DNA of 64,000 bases from Pseudomonas asplenii (GCF_001293465.1 NZ_JSYZ01000009.1:263078-327077), one strand, 5' to 3'. Positions 43,331 through 51,922 are shown, numbered from the stretch's first letter. Program-made: numbers and translations. The notes: generated by a model from the sequence alone, not told the origin.

Positions 43331-43819
43331 TCAAAGGTGCCGAATGGCCTTCATGACCTCAATATCGTCGTCTGTGGCTCCTTCCTTGCGCCGCTCCGCT
43401 TCCCACTCTGCTTCTGACTGCTCCTCCGGGGTCAGGGCTGGACTTGCAATCTGCGCGGTGCATGTTGCGCTGTCTTGCTCCCAATTTCGGCGCGCGTGGT
43501 CCAGCTCATCCTGAGTCAACTTGCCGGCGTAGCACGCACCATTCAGGAACAGGACATCTGTCAGCATCGAGCGGCAACCTGAATAGGTGGTGGCGGGTGA
43601 GCGTTGAGTGTGGACATGGTCATTAGCGGATCGCATGACCTCGGCAAGGGCTCCCGTATCGCGGGTCATGCAAGCGTCGTGGTTCTTCGTCCAGAGCGCA
43701 TTGGCAAGAGCCTGGTTTGACTTGGCAATGCTCAAGTCATCCTTGAGAGGGGTGCTAGACGCAGAAGCCATTGATACGTACAAGGCAGAAGCCGCTAACA
43801 CCACTCTCAAAGCCATCAT
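43331..43819 (-). CDS. Secreted protein of unknown function downstream of mor
   Basis: 162 residues with a signal peptide (LRVVLAASALYVSMASAS) and four cysteines in the mature part (HDACMTRD, YSGCRSM, NGACYAG, SATCTAQ) that suggest periplasmic disulfides. The end is charged. No recognised family. It abuts the mor stop and precedes a strong terminator, so it is transcribed with the early/middle genes, not with the virion genes. Superinfection exclusion is one possible role (inference). Confidence 0.7.
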   Translation of the reverse strand: MMALRVVLAASALYVSMASASSTPLKDDLSIAKSNQALANALWTKNHDACMTRDTGALAEVMRSANDHVHTQRSPATTYSGCRSMLTDVLFLNGACYAGKLTQDELDHARRNWEQDSATCTAQIASPALTPEEQSEAEWEAERRKEGATDDDIEVMKAIRHL

Positions 43820-44260
43820 CTAGTGGACAGTCCTGTCGTCGAAGCCAAATAGGTCAGGCTCATTGCGTCGATGCAAGGCCCTTTGGCGCTGGATGATGTC
43901 ATAAATGGTCGGCGATGCAAGCCGGTACTTGCGAACCAGCTCGGGCGGCTGGATGTTGCGATCCCGCCAGTCACTGAAGATTGAGGCGTCTCTCATAGCT
44001 TTCTTCAGTGCGTCGCCCCGCGGGAGGTAGACCACTGCTCCCCCCATGGTGTCACAGATAGCAAATACGACCGCCCGAGCCATTTCAGGCACCACATCCT
44101 GGTTCTTCACCAGCGGCCGCAGACCGGCTTCTGCGACATCAACCATCTCCTTGAGCGTCCCTTCCCATTTATGCACGACCGCAGGGTCCGCCATGTGAGC
44201 CAGCACCTTGGCCGGATCGAGCTTGTCTGTGTCATCCTCGAACAACTGCTCATTGCTCAT
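43820..44260 (-). CDS. mor: Mor-type middle transcription activator
   Basis: 146 residues. The Mor/C dimerisation part (PEMARAVVFAICDTMGGAVVYLPRGDALKKAMRDASIFSDW) is followed by the helix-turn-helix RDRNIQPPELVRKYRLASPTIYDIIQRQ. In Mu, Mor activates the middle promoter. No separate C gene was found, so this protein may switch on the late genes directly. Overlaps the GemA gene by 4 bases. Confidence 0.9.
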   Translation of the reverse strand: MSNEQLFEDDTDKLDPAKVLAHMADPAVVHKWEGTLKEMVDVAEAGLRPLVKNQDVVPEMARAVVFAICDTMGGAVVYLPRGDALKKAMRDASIFSDWRDRNIQPPELVRKYRLASPTIYDIIQRQRALHRRNEPDLFGFDDRTVH

Positions 44261-44673
44261 TGCGACCTCCCGTGGCGCTGCGCGTCATAGGTCAGTGCTG
44301 CCACTATCCCGCCAAGTTGTTTGGCATCCAGCCATTCGACTCGTTCGACCTGGAACATCCGTTTTGCCATGCCATCGGCGTATTCCAGCGGCCTGTCGGC
44401 GTCGGCCAGGAGCGCATTGACCTTCCCAACCAGTTTTTCCCGGCCCTGGGCAACATTCGAAACAGTACGGCCTTTGCTTTTTGGTTTTGGCGTCGACTGC
44501 CATCCAAGTCTTTCAAACTCAGCGAGTACAGCCGCAGCCTGCCTCGGGCCGATGTCCTTTGCCGAACTGATACCCGCTACGCGCTTGAGCAAGGCCCGGT
44601 AGGTTTCGTCATCAAGCCCAAGGTCTTTCTTTGCAATGTGGATCTTCGATAGCTGTAAATTGCGTCGATTCAT
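44257..44673 (-). CDS. gemA: GemA-like regulatory protein (DUF1018)
   Basis: 138 residues from the ATG at 44673, with AAAGGAGAAG in front. The N-terminal RNLQLSKIHIAKKDLGLDDETYRALLKRVAGISSAKDIG is the DUF1018/GemA signature. In Mu, GemA modulates host gene expression and DNA supercoiling. It is directly upstream of and coupled to mor as in Mu. Confidence 0.88.
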   Translation of the reverse strand: MNRRNLQLSKIHIAKKDLGLDDETYRALLKRVAGISSAKDIGPRQAAAVLAEFERLGWQSTPKPKSKGRTVSNVAQGREKLVGKVNALLADADRPLEYADGMAKRMFQVERVEWLDAKQLGGIVAALTYDAQRHGRSQ

Positions 44674-44734
44674 CTTCTCCTTTCCCCTCAACTTCCTAGG
44701 CAGCTCATCAGTACCCGGACGCCACACCGGGTAG

Positions 44735-44758
44735 ACAGCCCCGGTTGCCCGAGGCTGT
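44735..44758 (-). terminator. Hairpin upstream of gemA
   Basis: A 10-bp stem with one G-U pair (ACAGCCTCGG / CCGGGGCTGT, minus strand) and GCAA loop follows the small gene at 44764. No U-tract, so it may slow rather than end transcription before gemA. Confidence 0.4.
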
Positions 44759-44763
44759 TTCGC

Positions 44764-45000
44764 TTAGTGAATGGTCGGGTTGAGGGCCAGTTTCTCGCGC
44801 ATCGCCTCGCAGACCTCGCAAGTGCAAGGGCCGAGATGGCGAGTGGTGCCGCTCAATGGGATTCGGTCGATGAACCGGGCGCCTTTAAGCATTGCAGAGA
44901 CGATTTGGCCGGCGCGGCTGTTGTCCAGTTGGACCGCGTTATCGAGAGAGATAGAGACGCCATCGGCGCTGTCTTCGATGGTGAGATGGAACTTTGCCAT
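44764..45000 (-). CDS. Small early protein with Cys pair
   Basis: 78 residues (AKFHLTIEDSADGVSISLDNAVQLDNSRAG ... GPCTCEVCEAMREKLAL). A CTCEVC cluster near the C-terminus may bind metal. The N-terminal half looks like a beta-sheet. No family recognised. It sits among the small early genes between DUF3164 and GemA. Confidence 0.65.
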   Translation of the reverse strand: MAKFHLTIEDSADGVSISLDNAVQLDNSRAGQIVSAMLKGARFIDRIPLSGTTRHLGPCTCEVCEAMREKLALNPTIH

Positions 45001-45053
45001 TCTGATGATTCCTGCTGTGGTGTATTGGTTTTTGATGTTTGATGGGCGACGGG

Positions 45054-45692
45054 TCAGTGCAATGTCGATGGCAGAGTTGCCGCGAAGATACTCGCGATAT
45101 CCAGAGGGATAGCCGCGTACTGATCTGAGTCGCCAATCCGCTCATACACCCGGATATAGCTCTTGGAACCAACCACCTGGACAGCCTCACCAATGGCCTG
45201 CATCGCGCGCTGCCATCGTCCGTCCTTAATATCTAGCCTGCGCAACCCCAGCACCCGGCCGGTGCTGATCTCGCCCGACTTGTCGGTGCGGAAAGCTTCA
45301 TTGACCAGGACGCGAACTTCACTGCGTGCATCCTGGGTCCACTCTGCTGCGCACTCATCGATCAGGGCGCGGGCAGCTTGCAGGCGCTCGTCAAACTTAA
45401 TCGAGTCCTGGACTGCGTGAATGACTTTGTAACGACCGTCAAACGTCAACAGCGTTACATTGCCTTTTTTGCCGCCAATCGCTGCGTTGTACTGCTCGGC
45501 AGACATATCGACGAATGCCTTGATGTCACCAAAAGCCGATGCTTTGAAAGCGGCGAGCGCCTGGGAAAGTACCTTTGCCTTATCAACAATTTCAGTTACC
45601 AACTGATCACGTGCCAGGTCGATAGGCTTGATCAAGTCGAGCGGGACCAGATGTCCCTTTGCGTCTTTGCGAAAACCGTCTGGAATAACCAT
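45054..45692 (-). CDS. DUF3164 family protein
   Basis: 212 residues. The start VIPDGFRKDAKGHLVPLDLIKPIDLARDQLVTEIV and the middle NVTLLTFDGRYKVIHAVQDSIKFDERLQAA match DUF3164, a family found in B3-like and other transposable phages between the transposition genes and GemA. Function unknown; it occupies the region where Mu has the Gam nuclease inhibitor, but no Gam similarity is apparent. Confidence 0.85.
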   Translation of the reverse strand: MVIPDGFRKDAKGHLVPLDLIKPIDLARDQLVTEIVDKAKVLSQALAAFKASAFGDIKAFVDMSAEQYNAAIGGKKGNVTLLTFDGRYKVIHAVQDSIKFDERLQAARALIDECAAEWTQDARSEVRVLVNEAFRTDKSGEISTGRVLGLRRLDIKDGRWQRAMQAIGEAVQVVGSKSYIRVYERIGDSDQYAAIPLDIASIFAATLPSTLH

Positions 45693-45697
45693 GCTCT

Positions 45698-46081
45698 TTA
45701 CTGCTCCATATTCGTTTCAAACTTGGGATTACGCTGCTTCAGGCCGTCCAGGATCTCCCCGATCCGGCGCCGACCTTCTGCGCGCTGTGACTCTGTTAGT
45801 TCCGGTTTAGGCAATGCCTGCCGGTCCTCCCGAGTCGGTATTTCTCTGATCAAAGCGGCCGGTGCGGGCCACCTCTCACAACTTGCAAACAATGTTTCAA
45901 ATGCGGCCCTGATTCGTTTTGCATCCGTTTCGTCGGTCCAGCGCCTTGCCTTTCTCAAGGCCACCATCCAGACATCGAGCGTGAGGGTAATGGCGTCGGC
46001 AGCAGGTGCACCGTCGAGGCGTAGAGCAACTAACCCCGAAAGCCCGGCGATCACCTCGCGCTCTAGCCAGTCACCCGCCAT
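45698..46081 (-). CDS. Early-region protein of unknown function
   Basis: 127 residues. Mainly helical; the pattern AAFETLFASCERWPAPAALIREIPTR is recurrent in transposable phages of this type (from memory), with no known function. Ends in a charged tail. It overlaps the upstream zinc-motif gene by 11 bases, showing a compact early operon. Confidence 0.65.
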   Translation of the reverse strand: MAGDWLEREVIAGLSGLVALRLDGAPAADAITLTLDVWMVALRKARRWTDETDAKRIRAAFETLFASCERWPAPAALIREIPTREDRQALPKPELTESQRAEGRRRIGEILDGLKQRNPKFETNMEQ

Positions 46082-46568
46082 TCAATCGCCCCTGCAATGC
46101 GGCCAGAGCTGCCGTTGTCTGGCTCGGCCTGGCGGCCAAGAGAGGCTTGCTCATGCTTGGGTCAGGCAAGATGGCGACTGAAGTCGATTCGCCTTGCCAC
46201 TGGCTCATGACCTGGTACAGCCATCCGTGGCCCTTGAGAGGCGTCGTCAGCCGGCCAGAGTCCCGAGCTGCCAGCGTTTGTTCAATCGCCCATACCCAGC
46301 AGGCTGATGGTGCGTTGAACACAATCCCGTTGCGCTCGATGCGCTGGGCCTGAACGTCTGGCAGCAGCTCGTTGAGCAACTTCCCGACTCGGTCCATCGT
46401 CAGCTCACGCGTCTCAGGTCGAAACAGGCCAACATAACGCACCAGGGCGTTGCCGAGCTGGCCGGACAACTTGAACGCCGCACCCAACGCGTCACGGGCG
46501 CCGTCATGCGCAATCAGCGCGTCCAGGCTAAGTGTCGTTCCACAGTTAGGGCATCGAGTACGCATCAC
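46071..46568 (-). CDS. Early-region protein with N-terminal CxxC motif
   Basis: 165 residues. It begins MMRTRCPNCGTTLSLD, half of a zinc ribbon with no clear second pair. The rest is mixed alpha/beta (VRYVGLFRPETRELTMDRVGKLLNELLPDVQAQRIERNG) and could be DNA-binding. No family recognised. Overlaps neighbours on both sides. Confidence 0.6.
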   Translation of the reverse strand: MMRTRCPNCGTTLSLDALIAHDGARDALGAAFKLSGQLGNALVRYVGLFRPETRELTMDRVGKLLNELLPDVQAQRIERNGIVFNAPSACWVWAIEQTLAARDSGRLTTPLKGHGWLYQVMSQWQGESTSVAILPDPSMSKPLLAARPSQTTAALAALQGRLNGG

Positions 46569-46759
46569 TGCACCCTCCGTTTTTGCACTTTCGCAAGTTC
46601 GTCCGCGCGGATCTTGGCAAACTTGTATGTTTCAGAAAACCCGACGCACCGCTCTCCTATATAGAGCCGAATCAAGCTCCGACCGGAGATATAAATCTGA
46701 ACGACAGGCAATTGAGGCTGAACAATCTCAGTGGACAGTTGCATTTCCGACACCTGCAC
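46565..46759 (-). CDS. Small early protein, unknown
   Basis: 64 residues (VVQIYISGRSLIRLYIGERCVGFSETYKFAKIRADELAKVQKRRVQ). Possible beta-hairpin then a basic helix. Overlaps the upstream XRE-type gene and couples to the zinc-motif gene; real coding is supported mainly by this tight packing. Start may be at the internal ATG (codon 6). Confidence 0.5.
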   Translation of the reverse strand: MQVSEMQLSTEIVQPQLPVVQIYISGRSLIRLYIGERCVGFSETYKFAKIRADELAKVQKRRVQ

Positions 46760-47105
46760 AATTGGGGTTGTTGGGGCAGTGCTGACACGCTCGCCAGTGC
46801 ATCATTGCCTGCGGGTTATGAGTGGGTGCCGACCTTTCGCGATAGTTTTGGCACTTCTCTATCGTCAGCACCTCCCCCAAGGCGACACAATCAATCCGCC
46901 CAAGTGCTTCAATCACTCGGCGTTCAACACCTTTGGTGCTGGGGCTGCTGTACTTATTTTTGAGCACCAGGCTGACCGCTGTACGACTGATACCAACACG
47001 CTCTGCTGCCCGCGTATGGTTTGTTTCACCAACTTCAGCCGCCAGCAGGCGAATGAACAACGGCGGATTACTTCCCCAACTCGAAATATCAACCTGGCTC
47101 ATCAC
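46728..47105 (-). CDS. XRE-like HTH protein with C-terminal cysteine cluster
   Basis: 125 residues. Helix-turn-helix (HTRAAERVGISRTAVSLVLKNKYSSPSTKGVERRV) followed by a C-terminal region with cysteines in VALGEVLTIEKCQNY and HWRACQHCPNNPNCAG, four cysteines that could bind zinc or an iron-sulfur cluster. Probably a DNA-binding early regulator. It overlaps the winged-helix gene by 4 bases. Confidence 0.7.
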   Translation of the reverse strand: MMSQVDISSWGSNPPLFIRLLAAEVGETNHTRAAERVGISRTAVSLVLKNKYSSPSTKGVERRVIEALGRIDCVALGEVLTIEKCQNYRERSAPTHNPQAMMHWRACQHCPNNPNCAGVGNATVH

Positions 47106-47842
47106 GCCAACTCCAGTTCAGCCCGCTGCAAGAGTTCGGGGTCCGGTCCGTTAAGACCTTTCGCCAGAAACTCGGCCAGCAATTTTTTCAACCTGGCGTT
47201 CTGCTCCTGCATATCATTTGACGGAGAGGACTCTCCTGACACGCCACCTGCCTCAACACTGGAGAAAGTCACCCTATTCAGGTTCGGATCGAATACTTGC
47301 ATCGAAGTAGTACGCTGAATAATTGGATGACGCGGACCAGACGAGAACTCAGGTTTGAGCCTAAACGTCGCTGGGCCTTGGCCTTCGGTATCACTTTTAA
47401 TCAGGTACCCAGCACGAGCCAAGGACCAGAAGTAGTTGAGCGCATAAGCCTGAGCGACTTTAACTTCACCGACGCTAGCCATCTCGGCCGCTTGAGCTGC
47501 GGTCATCTCCCCCCCCATGATGCGAAGGGTGCGCCACAAATTCTCCAGACCGGCGCCGTGGTTGGTGCGCTTACCTGCAACGTTTACCCTTGGGTGTTCT
47601 GCCCCCTCGTCGCGAACAAGACGCCATCGGTGGTCGCCGAACTCCCCCTCACCATCCACCAACTCAATGAGGGCGGCTTTATTGAGTGCTCGGATGTAAG
47701 TTTTTACGCTGCCTTCAGTTTGCCCAGAGATTCGGGCAATGGCATTGGCGGTAAAACCATTACGATTATCCCGGACAGCCTCCCACATAAACTGGCGAGG
47801 TTCTTTACCGCCAATCAAACGTAGCTGAGTCGACTTACCCAT
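47102..47842 (-). CDS. Winged-helix early protein of unknown function
   Basis: 246 residues. A MarR-like N-terminal helix-turn-helix (GFTANAIARISGQTEGSVKTYIRALNKAALIE) and a second one (MTAAQAAEMASVGEVKVAQAYALNYFWSLARAGYL). It follows the MuB-type gene by direct overlap and precedes the cysteine-cluster regulator. It is typical of the B3-like early region; role unknown. Confidence 0.65.
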   Translation of the reverse strand: MGKSTQLRLIGGKEPRQFMWEAVRDNRNGFTANAIARISGQTEGSVKTYIRALNKAALIELVDGEGEFGDHRWRLVRDEGAEHPRVNVAGKRTNHGAGLENLWRTLRIMGGEMTAAQAAEMASVGEVKVAQAYALNYFWSLARAGYLIKSDTEGQGPATFRLKPEFSSGPRHPIIQRTTSMQVFDPNLNRVTFSSVEAGGVSGESSPSNDMQEQNARLKKLLAEFLAKGLNGPDPELLQRAELELA

Positions 47843-48564
47843 TAGCGAGTCCTCCGGGCGGGAGCCTCACCGTTGTCCCATCCACGCGATCCCCAAGCGG
47901 CAAGGTCGACCTTCTTCAACATACGCGCTCCAGCTTCCGACTGAACCCGGTACAAATTGACTGCCGCACGGCGAAGGCAGCCACCCGTAGCCCGGTTAAG
48001 GTCCATAAGCAAATCGTCTTCGATTTTCAGATCTGGATAGCTGGCGGTGGCTAGTTGCTTCAAATCATCCAGGGTCGCAGCCTGTGCAGGAACCCACTCC
48101 AGAACGCGGTTATGTAGACGTTCCAACTTCGACAGAGATGCCGGGACACGTTCTTCGCCAATGAGAACAATTGTTCCTTGGCTCGCGTTGTAGATATCCG
48201 TGAGAACGTTCGCTGCGGCCTTGTCGAGCAGATATTGAACATCGTCAATAATCAACGGGCGGTCTGATGCCGTGAGCTGCACCGCGATCTGGTCAACCAT
48301 TTCCGACATTGTCCGGGAAGGATGTACTGACATCTCCCGTAGCACTGATTGTAGAAATGCCTTTTTGCTCCAGGTATCACGGCACTCCACGTAATAGGCA
48401 CGGTGCATATTCGCTGCAAAGGCTGCTGCGGCGCTCTTGCCGAATCCGCTAGGGCCATACATTGTTACAACGCCGGGCAGCCCGGCCGGTCGGTTCTTGG
48501 CACGCTTGATCGCACCGGCAAGCAAGCCCACATTGGTCAATGGAACGATTTTGGTTACACTCAT
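47842..48564 (-). CDS. MuB-like transposition ATPase
   Basis: 240 residues. AAA+ ATPase with Walker A GPSGFGKS (residues 37-44) and Walker B LIIDD (104-108), and the C-terminal helical part. MuB delivers target DNA to the transposase and gives target immunity. It is shorter than Mu MuB and lacks the N-terminal DNA-binding extension, as in B3-like phages. A good AAGGAGAG lies before the ATG. Confidence 0.9.
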   Translation of the reverse strand: MSVTKIVPLTNVGLLAGAIKRAKNRPAGLPGVVTMYGPSGFGKSAAAAFAANMHRAYYVECRDTWSKKAFLQSVLREMSVHPSRTMSEMVDQIAVQLTASDRPLIIDDVQYLLDKAAANVLTDIYNASQGTIVLIGEERVPASLSKLERLHNRVLEWVPAQAATLDDLKQLATASYPDLKIEDDLLMDLNRATGGCLRRAAVNLYRVQSEAGARMLKKVDLAAWGSRGWDNGEAPARRTR

Positions 48565-48624
48565 TGTGTTGTCTCTCCTTAAAGACGAGCTGGCAGGCTC
48601 GTTTACTGCTGTAAAGCGCGGGAC

Positions 48625-50661
48625 TCACCCCACGCGTTGAAACACTTCTTGCATCGCTGTGAAGTCCGGGTGGTCGGGATACAACTCCCACCACCTGGCT
48701 TCATCAGCGCTCAATTCTTCCCCTGACTTCACGCGCTCATCGAGCTTCATCCACAGCCGATACCGGGCGACGTCATCGCTTGGAACAACAAACTTCGGTA
48801 GGTCCTGTTCCAAGGCCTGGGCGTACTCTTGAGCTATCGTCAGTTGCTCATGACTTAGGGTTGCCGACGGTCGACTGGTTGGAGCAATCATTTCCACGCG
48901 GTGACCCGTCAACGTTTCAAGCTTGTCCATCGAGCGCTTGACTTGCCCCTGCTCACGCTTGGCCCTGCTCCGCTCGACCAGGCTCATCGGCATGTAATCC
49001 GCAGCATTACCATCCAACAGCGCTTCGCCGATCAACTCACCGTCTAACGCGTATGCCCAAACACGTGCAGCATCTCTAACGTCGTATGCCAACCGTATTT
49101 CTTGTCCGTGCAATGCCCGTAGGTCGTCGAGGAAATATGTCTCGTTCAGCCACTGGATTTCCCCGCGATGGGTCTTCCTGACCACCTGCGGGCGCATCAG
49201 CGACTCAACCATTTCCGGTGTTGCAACCATTGGTTTCCAGCCCAGCTCAATCGCCGACTGCCACGCTTCATCTGGGCTCGGATAGCGCTGAACTCCAGTA
49301 AGAGGGTCACGAAACTTTTTCAAACCCCGATGGGGGGTCCTGTTGTAAGTCTCAATTTCGTTCTCGATGCCGGCCATAAACTCTGCGAAGGTAGGCATCA
49401 ATCGCGTGGCACCTTGCTCCCGGAGTTGCTTTCGCCCAAGACGGTGCACGCGGGTTCCCGCGTGCTTATCCATGTCGGCCCCGATGTAACTCGTCAGTTT
49501 TTTAGCCGCTCGAACCCATATGGTCTGGTGCCCACGTTCACTCAAGCCGCGAGCCTGGCTGTTGTAAGGAATCGAGTGCTGCATAGTTCCGCCGAGCCGG
49601 TCGACTACTTCGCGGACCATGTCGTTATCAAAGCCAGAGCCGTTGTCGACATAAAAGATGCCAAACATGCACTTGCGCACCGCATCCCTCAGGGCATCCA
49701 GAACCCCAATTGCAGACTCGGCTTCGCCAACAGAGATACCGACAACGCGACGTGTAGCCACGTCCAGAACCGTTGTGATTTCTGGCCTGTACGGCTTTCC
49801 TGTCAGCGGGTTGATGACTTCAGCATCGAACTTGTGGCCGTCGGCGGTATACACGTCACCAGGGAACAAGTTCTTGGTGGAGCGTCGGCGGAATGGCTTC
49901 AGTGATTTGAGTTCCTGCGGGCTCATACGCCCAACATTCAGGGCCTCTGGCGATAGTTTTTTCAAAAATCGCTGAACCGCATGAATGCTAGGACGTTGCC
50001 CTTTCCAAGCAACTGAAAACTCGGCATAGCTTGCGGCGACACTCGGTTTAGTTGGCCGCTGATAGCACCGCAGAAACGCTGTAGCCCAATCAGGAATGTC
50101 CATATTTGCGCGCTGACGCAATGGGGCAAGTGCCATTTCGTCTCGGCCTGCCGAGCGCCAAGCTGAAAGCCACCGTTTGAGGGTGCGTTCAGATAGGGCA
50201 CGGCCTTCAGTTTTCCGGTCATTTGCCAGCTCGACGCGCTCTTGCAGGTAAGGCGAAAGCTCATCGTACAGAGCGTGCTTGACTAGCGTATCGATGGCAG
50301 TTTTCTGTGAAACGAACTCCATCAGACGTTCGATTTCACGGCAGAAGGCCAATCGAGCCAACATGACTGTGCGCTGCTTGTCGTTGAGCCGGGATGATGT
50401 TTTCTCGCTGCGCTCATCAGTTTCGAGGGCGGAACCCACCGGCTGGTCGTCATCACTGCGCTGAGCAACGGACCTAGCCAAGATTGCTGCTTGGGTTTCC
50501 CCAGGCAGATCGGCGAAGCGGTACTCGATGGCCTTGGTGCCAGCACGTTTACGGCCTTCCCAGTCCGCTTTTCCACGGATCTGGATTGCCCTTTCTGTGC
50601 CGGGCATACCTGGCAACCCCGCAAGCTCGCGGGCGGTGAACCAGCCAAGTTGATTGTTCAT
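48625..50661 (-). CDS. MuA-type DDE transposase
   Basis: 678 residues. N-terminal Mu-type DNA-binding winged helix (WFTARELAGLPGMPGTERAIQIRGKA), an integrase-core domain with the catalytic triad Asp274 (YTADGHKFD), Asp339 (YVDNGSGFDN) and Glu375 (GLSERGHQ), and a C-terminal beta-barrel and MuB-interacting tail. The residue spacing is like MuA D269/D336/E392. It carries out replicative transposition and integration. Confidence 0.95.
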   Translation of the reverse strand: MNNQLGWFTARELAGLPGMPGTERAIQIRGKADWEGRKRAGTKAIEYRFADLPGETQAAILARSVAQRSDDDQPVGSALETDERSEKTSSRLNDKQRTVMLARLAFCREIERLMEFVSQKTAIDTLVKHALYDELSPYLQERVELANDRKTEGRALSERTLKRWLSAWRSAGRDEMALAPLRQRANMDIPDWATAFLRCYQRPTKPSVAASYAEFSVAWKGQRPSIHAVQRFLKKLSPEALNVGRMSPQELKSLKPFRRRSTKNLFPGDVYTADGHKFDAEVINPLTGKPYRPEITTVLDVATRRVVGISVGEAESAIGVLDALRDAVRKCMFGIFYVDNGSGFDNDMVREVVDRLGGTMQHSIPYNSQARGLSERGHQTIWVRAAKKLTSYIGADMDKHAGTRVHRLGRKQLREQGATRLMPTFAEFMAGIENEIETYNRTPHRGLKKFRDPLTGVQRYPSPDEAWQSAIELGWKPMVATPEMVESLMRPQVVRKTHRGEIQWLNETYFLDDLRALHGQEIRLAYDVRDAARVWAYALDGELIGEALLDGNAADYMPMSLVERSRAKREQGQVKRSMDKLETLTGHRVEMIAPTSRPSATLSHEQLTIAQEYAQALEQDLPKFVVPSDDVARYRLWMKLDERVKSGEELSADEARWWELYPDHPDFTAMQEVFQRVG

Positions 50662-50705
50662 CTATCCGAACCTGTTATGTGTTCTTGGTAATAAGCGTTA
50701 GACTT

Positions 50706-50993
50706 CTAGCCGTTTTCCGAAGGTGGCTCGCTACGAGCGCTTCGTTGCCTGTTAGGAGTGCCGTCGCTATTCCAGCGGTCAGGCCAAACCTGCTCAGGCT
50801 TGAGCCCGATAGCTTTGGCAATGGCCGTCTCCATCCTTGGATAAGGACCACGCTTTACGTTGTGCAGGGCGTTACGTTCGACGCCTAGCTGTCGGGCAAG
50901 CTTCGACAGGGAGGTGCCGTGAGCGCGGAGCTGGAACTTGATCCACTCCCAACGCAGTGCCGGATCCTTCGGAATTCCGTTAGCTGGTTTCAT
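50706..50993 (-). CDS. ner: Ner-like DNA-binding protein
   Basis: 95 residues. Nlp/Ner fold: LRWEWIKFQLRAHGTSLSKLARQLGVERNALHNVKRGPYPRMETAIAKAIGLKPEQVWPDRW. In Mu, Ner represses the early and repressor promoters once lytic growth begins. It is the first gene of the leftward early operon; the -35/-10 pair is at 51058-51086. Confidence 0.9.
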   Translation of the reverse strand: MKPANGIPKDPALRWEWIKFQLRAHGTSLSKLARQLGVERNALHNVKRGPYPRMETAIAKAIGLKPEQVWPDRWNSDGTPNRQRSARSEPPSENG

Positions 50994-51057
50994 TTTCTGT
51001 ATCCATAGCCACTGAAAAAGGTGGTTTTTTTGAGGGTTCTAACGTTCCCTTGTGAAT

Positions 51058-51086
51058 AAGCTAGTCGTTTTCAGAAAGCATGACAA
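51058..51086 (-). promoter_or_regulatory. Candidate early promoter
   Basis: On the minus strand TTGTCA (51081-51086), a 17-base spacer and TAGCTT (51058-51063). An imperfect GTCGTTTTCAGAAAG box lies in the spacer, where a repressor would block RNA polymerase. Transcription would run into ner and the transposase gene. Confidence 0.55.
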
Positions 51087-51103
51087 CAGAAAACAGAAGA
51101 TTC

Positions 51104-51215
51104 TTAGCCGTTTTTTGGCATTGCCATTACGGAAAATGACGCAATTCATTGTTTTATAAACAGTTTTTCGGAAAGCGAAATTTCGGATTGCCCGATAAAC
51201 GGCATTTCGCTTTCC
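51104..51215. promoter_or_regulatory. Divergent control region with repeated operator-like boxes
   Basis: A pair of exact 12-bp inverted arms, GGAAAGCGAAAT at 51170-51181 and ATTTCGCTTTCC at 51204-51215, lies upstream of the repressor start. Further boxes containing CGTTTT or the complement ACGGAAAA occur at 51108 and 51129. TATAAA at 51155-51160 may be the repressor promoter -10. These are candidate sites for the repressor and Ner. Confidence 0.6.
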
Positions 51216-51232
51216 CCTCACTGGAAACCGAA

Positions 51233-51910
51233 ATGTCCGAGACTGATATCCAGGCATTCGCCAAGGCCTTGGGAGAGCGCATCAGAACCTGCGCAGGCCG
51301 AGCAGGGAGCGGTGAAGAGCTATCCCGTAGGACAGGGATACCTAGAAGCACGCTGGAGTCGTATCTGAACGGCGAGAGTGAGCCCAAGGTGTCTCGCCTA
51401 GTGTCGATTGCGCATGCTGTTGAGGCTGATATTGAGTGGCTTGCAACGGGCAAGCTCCGCCAAGTGGCCACTGACGCAGCAACAGAAGATGACGTGTACG
51501 CGTACATCCCTCTCTACGACGCCCACATCAGCCAAGGCCATGGCTCGTGGACCGATGGGGCGCGTGTACTCACGAAACTGGCATTTACGCGCTACAGCCT
51601 GCGCAAGAAGGGGCTTTCACCGGAGACACTTGCAGCGGTGAGAGTGGATGGCGACTCAAACGAACCGATCCTGGGTGACGGGGATACGGTCATGGTTGAC
51701 CTCAGCCGTAATGTGCTCCAGGGCGAGGCGTTCTATGTAATCCGCCTGGATGACCTGCTCTACGCCAAGCGGCTGCAACGGCTCTATGATGGGGGCGTCA
51801 AGATCATCAGCGCCAATTCAGCATACGAAGCAATGACAGTCCCGCCAGGCCGGCTGAGTACGTTACACATCATCGGCCGTGTAGTCTGGGCAGGCGGTTG
51901 GATGATTTGA
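51233..51910 (+). CDS. Phage repressor, CI-like with S24 peptidase domain
   Basis: 225 residues from the ATG at 51233 (the frame opens 84 bases earlier but that region holds operator-like repeats). N-terminal helix-turn-helix (SGEELSRRTGIPRSTLESYLNGESEPKVSRLVSIAHAV). The C-terminal LexA/CI-like domain has a Ser-Lys pair at Ser142 (DGDSNEP) and Lys179 (LYAKRL), so RecA-linked self-cleavage is possible. It is divergent from the lytic operon and keeps lysogeny. Confidence 0.9.
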   Translation: MSETDIQAFAKALGERIRTCAGRAGSGEELSRRTGIPRSTLESYLNGESEPKVSRLVSIAHAVEADIEWLATGKLRQVATDAATEDDVYAYIPLYDAHISQGHGSWTDGARVLTKLAFTRYSLRKKGLSPETLAAVRVDGDSNEPILGDGDTVMVDLSRNVLQGEAFYVIRLDDLLYAKRLQRLYDGGVKIISANSAYEAMTVPPGRLSTLHIIGRVVWAGGWMI

Positions 51911-51922
51911 GGCCTGGATGCC

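Noticed and set aside
48584..48604. Short hairpin (GACGAGC / GCTCGTT) between MuA- and MuB-type genes
   Set aside because: Short stem with no U-tract inside an operon; too weak to call a terminator.
51039..51257. Minus-strand 72-codon frame in the repressor control region
   Set aside because: It overlaps operator-like repeats, the early promoter and the repressor start, has no ribosome site, and its basic sequence looks like antisense of AT-rich DNA.
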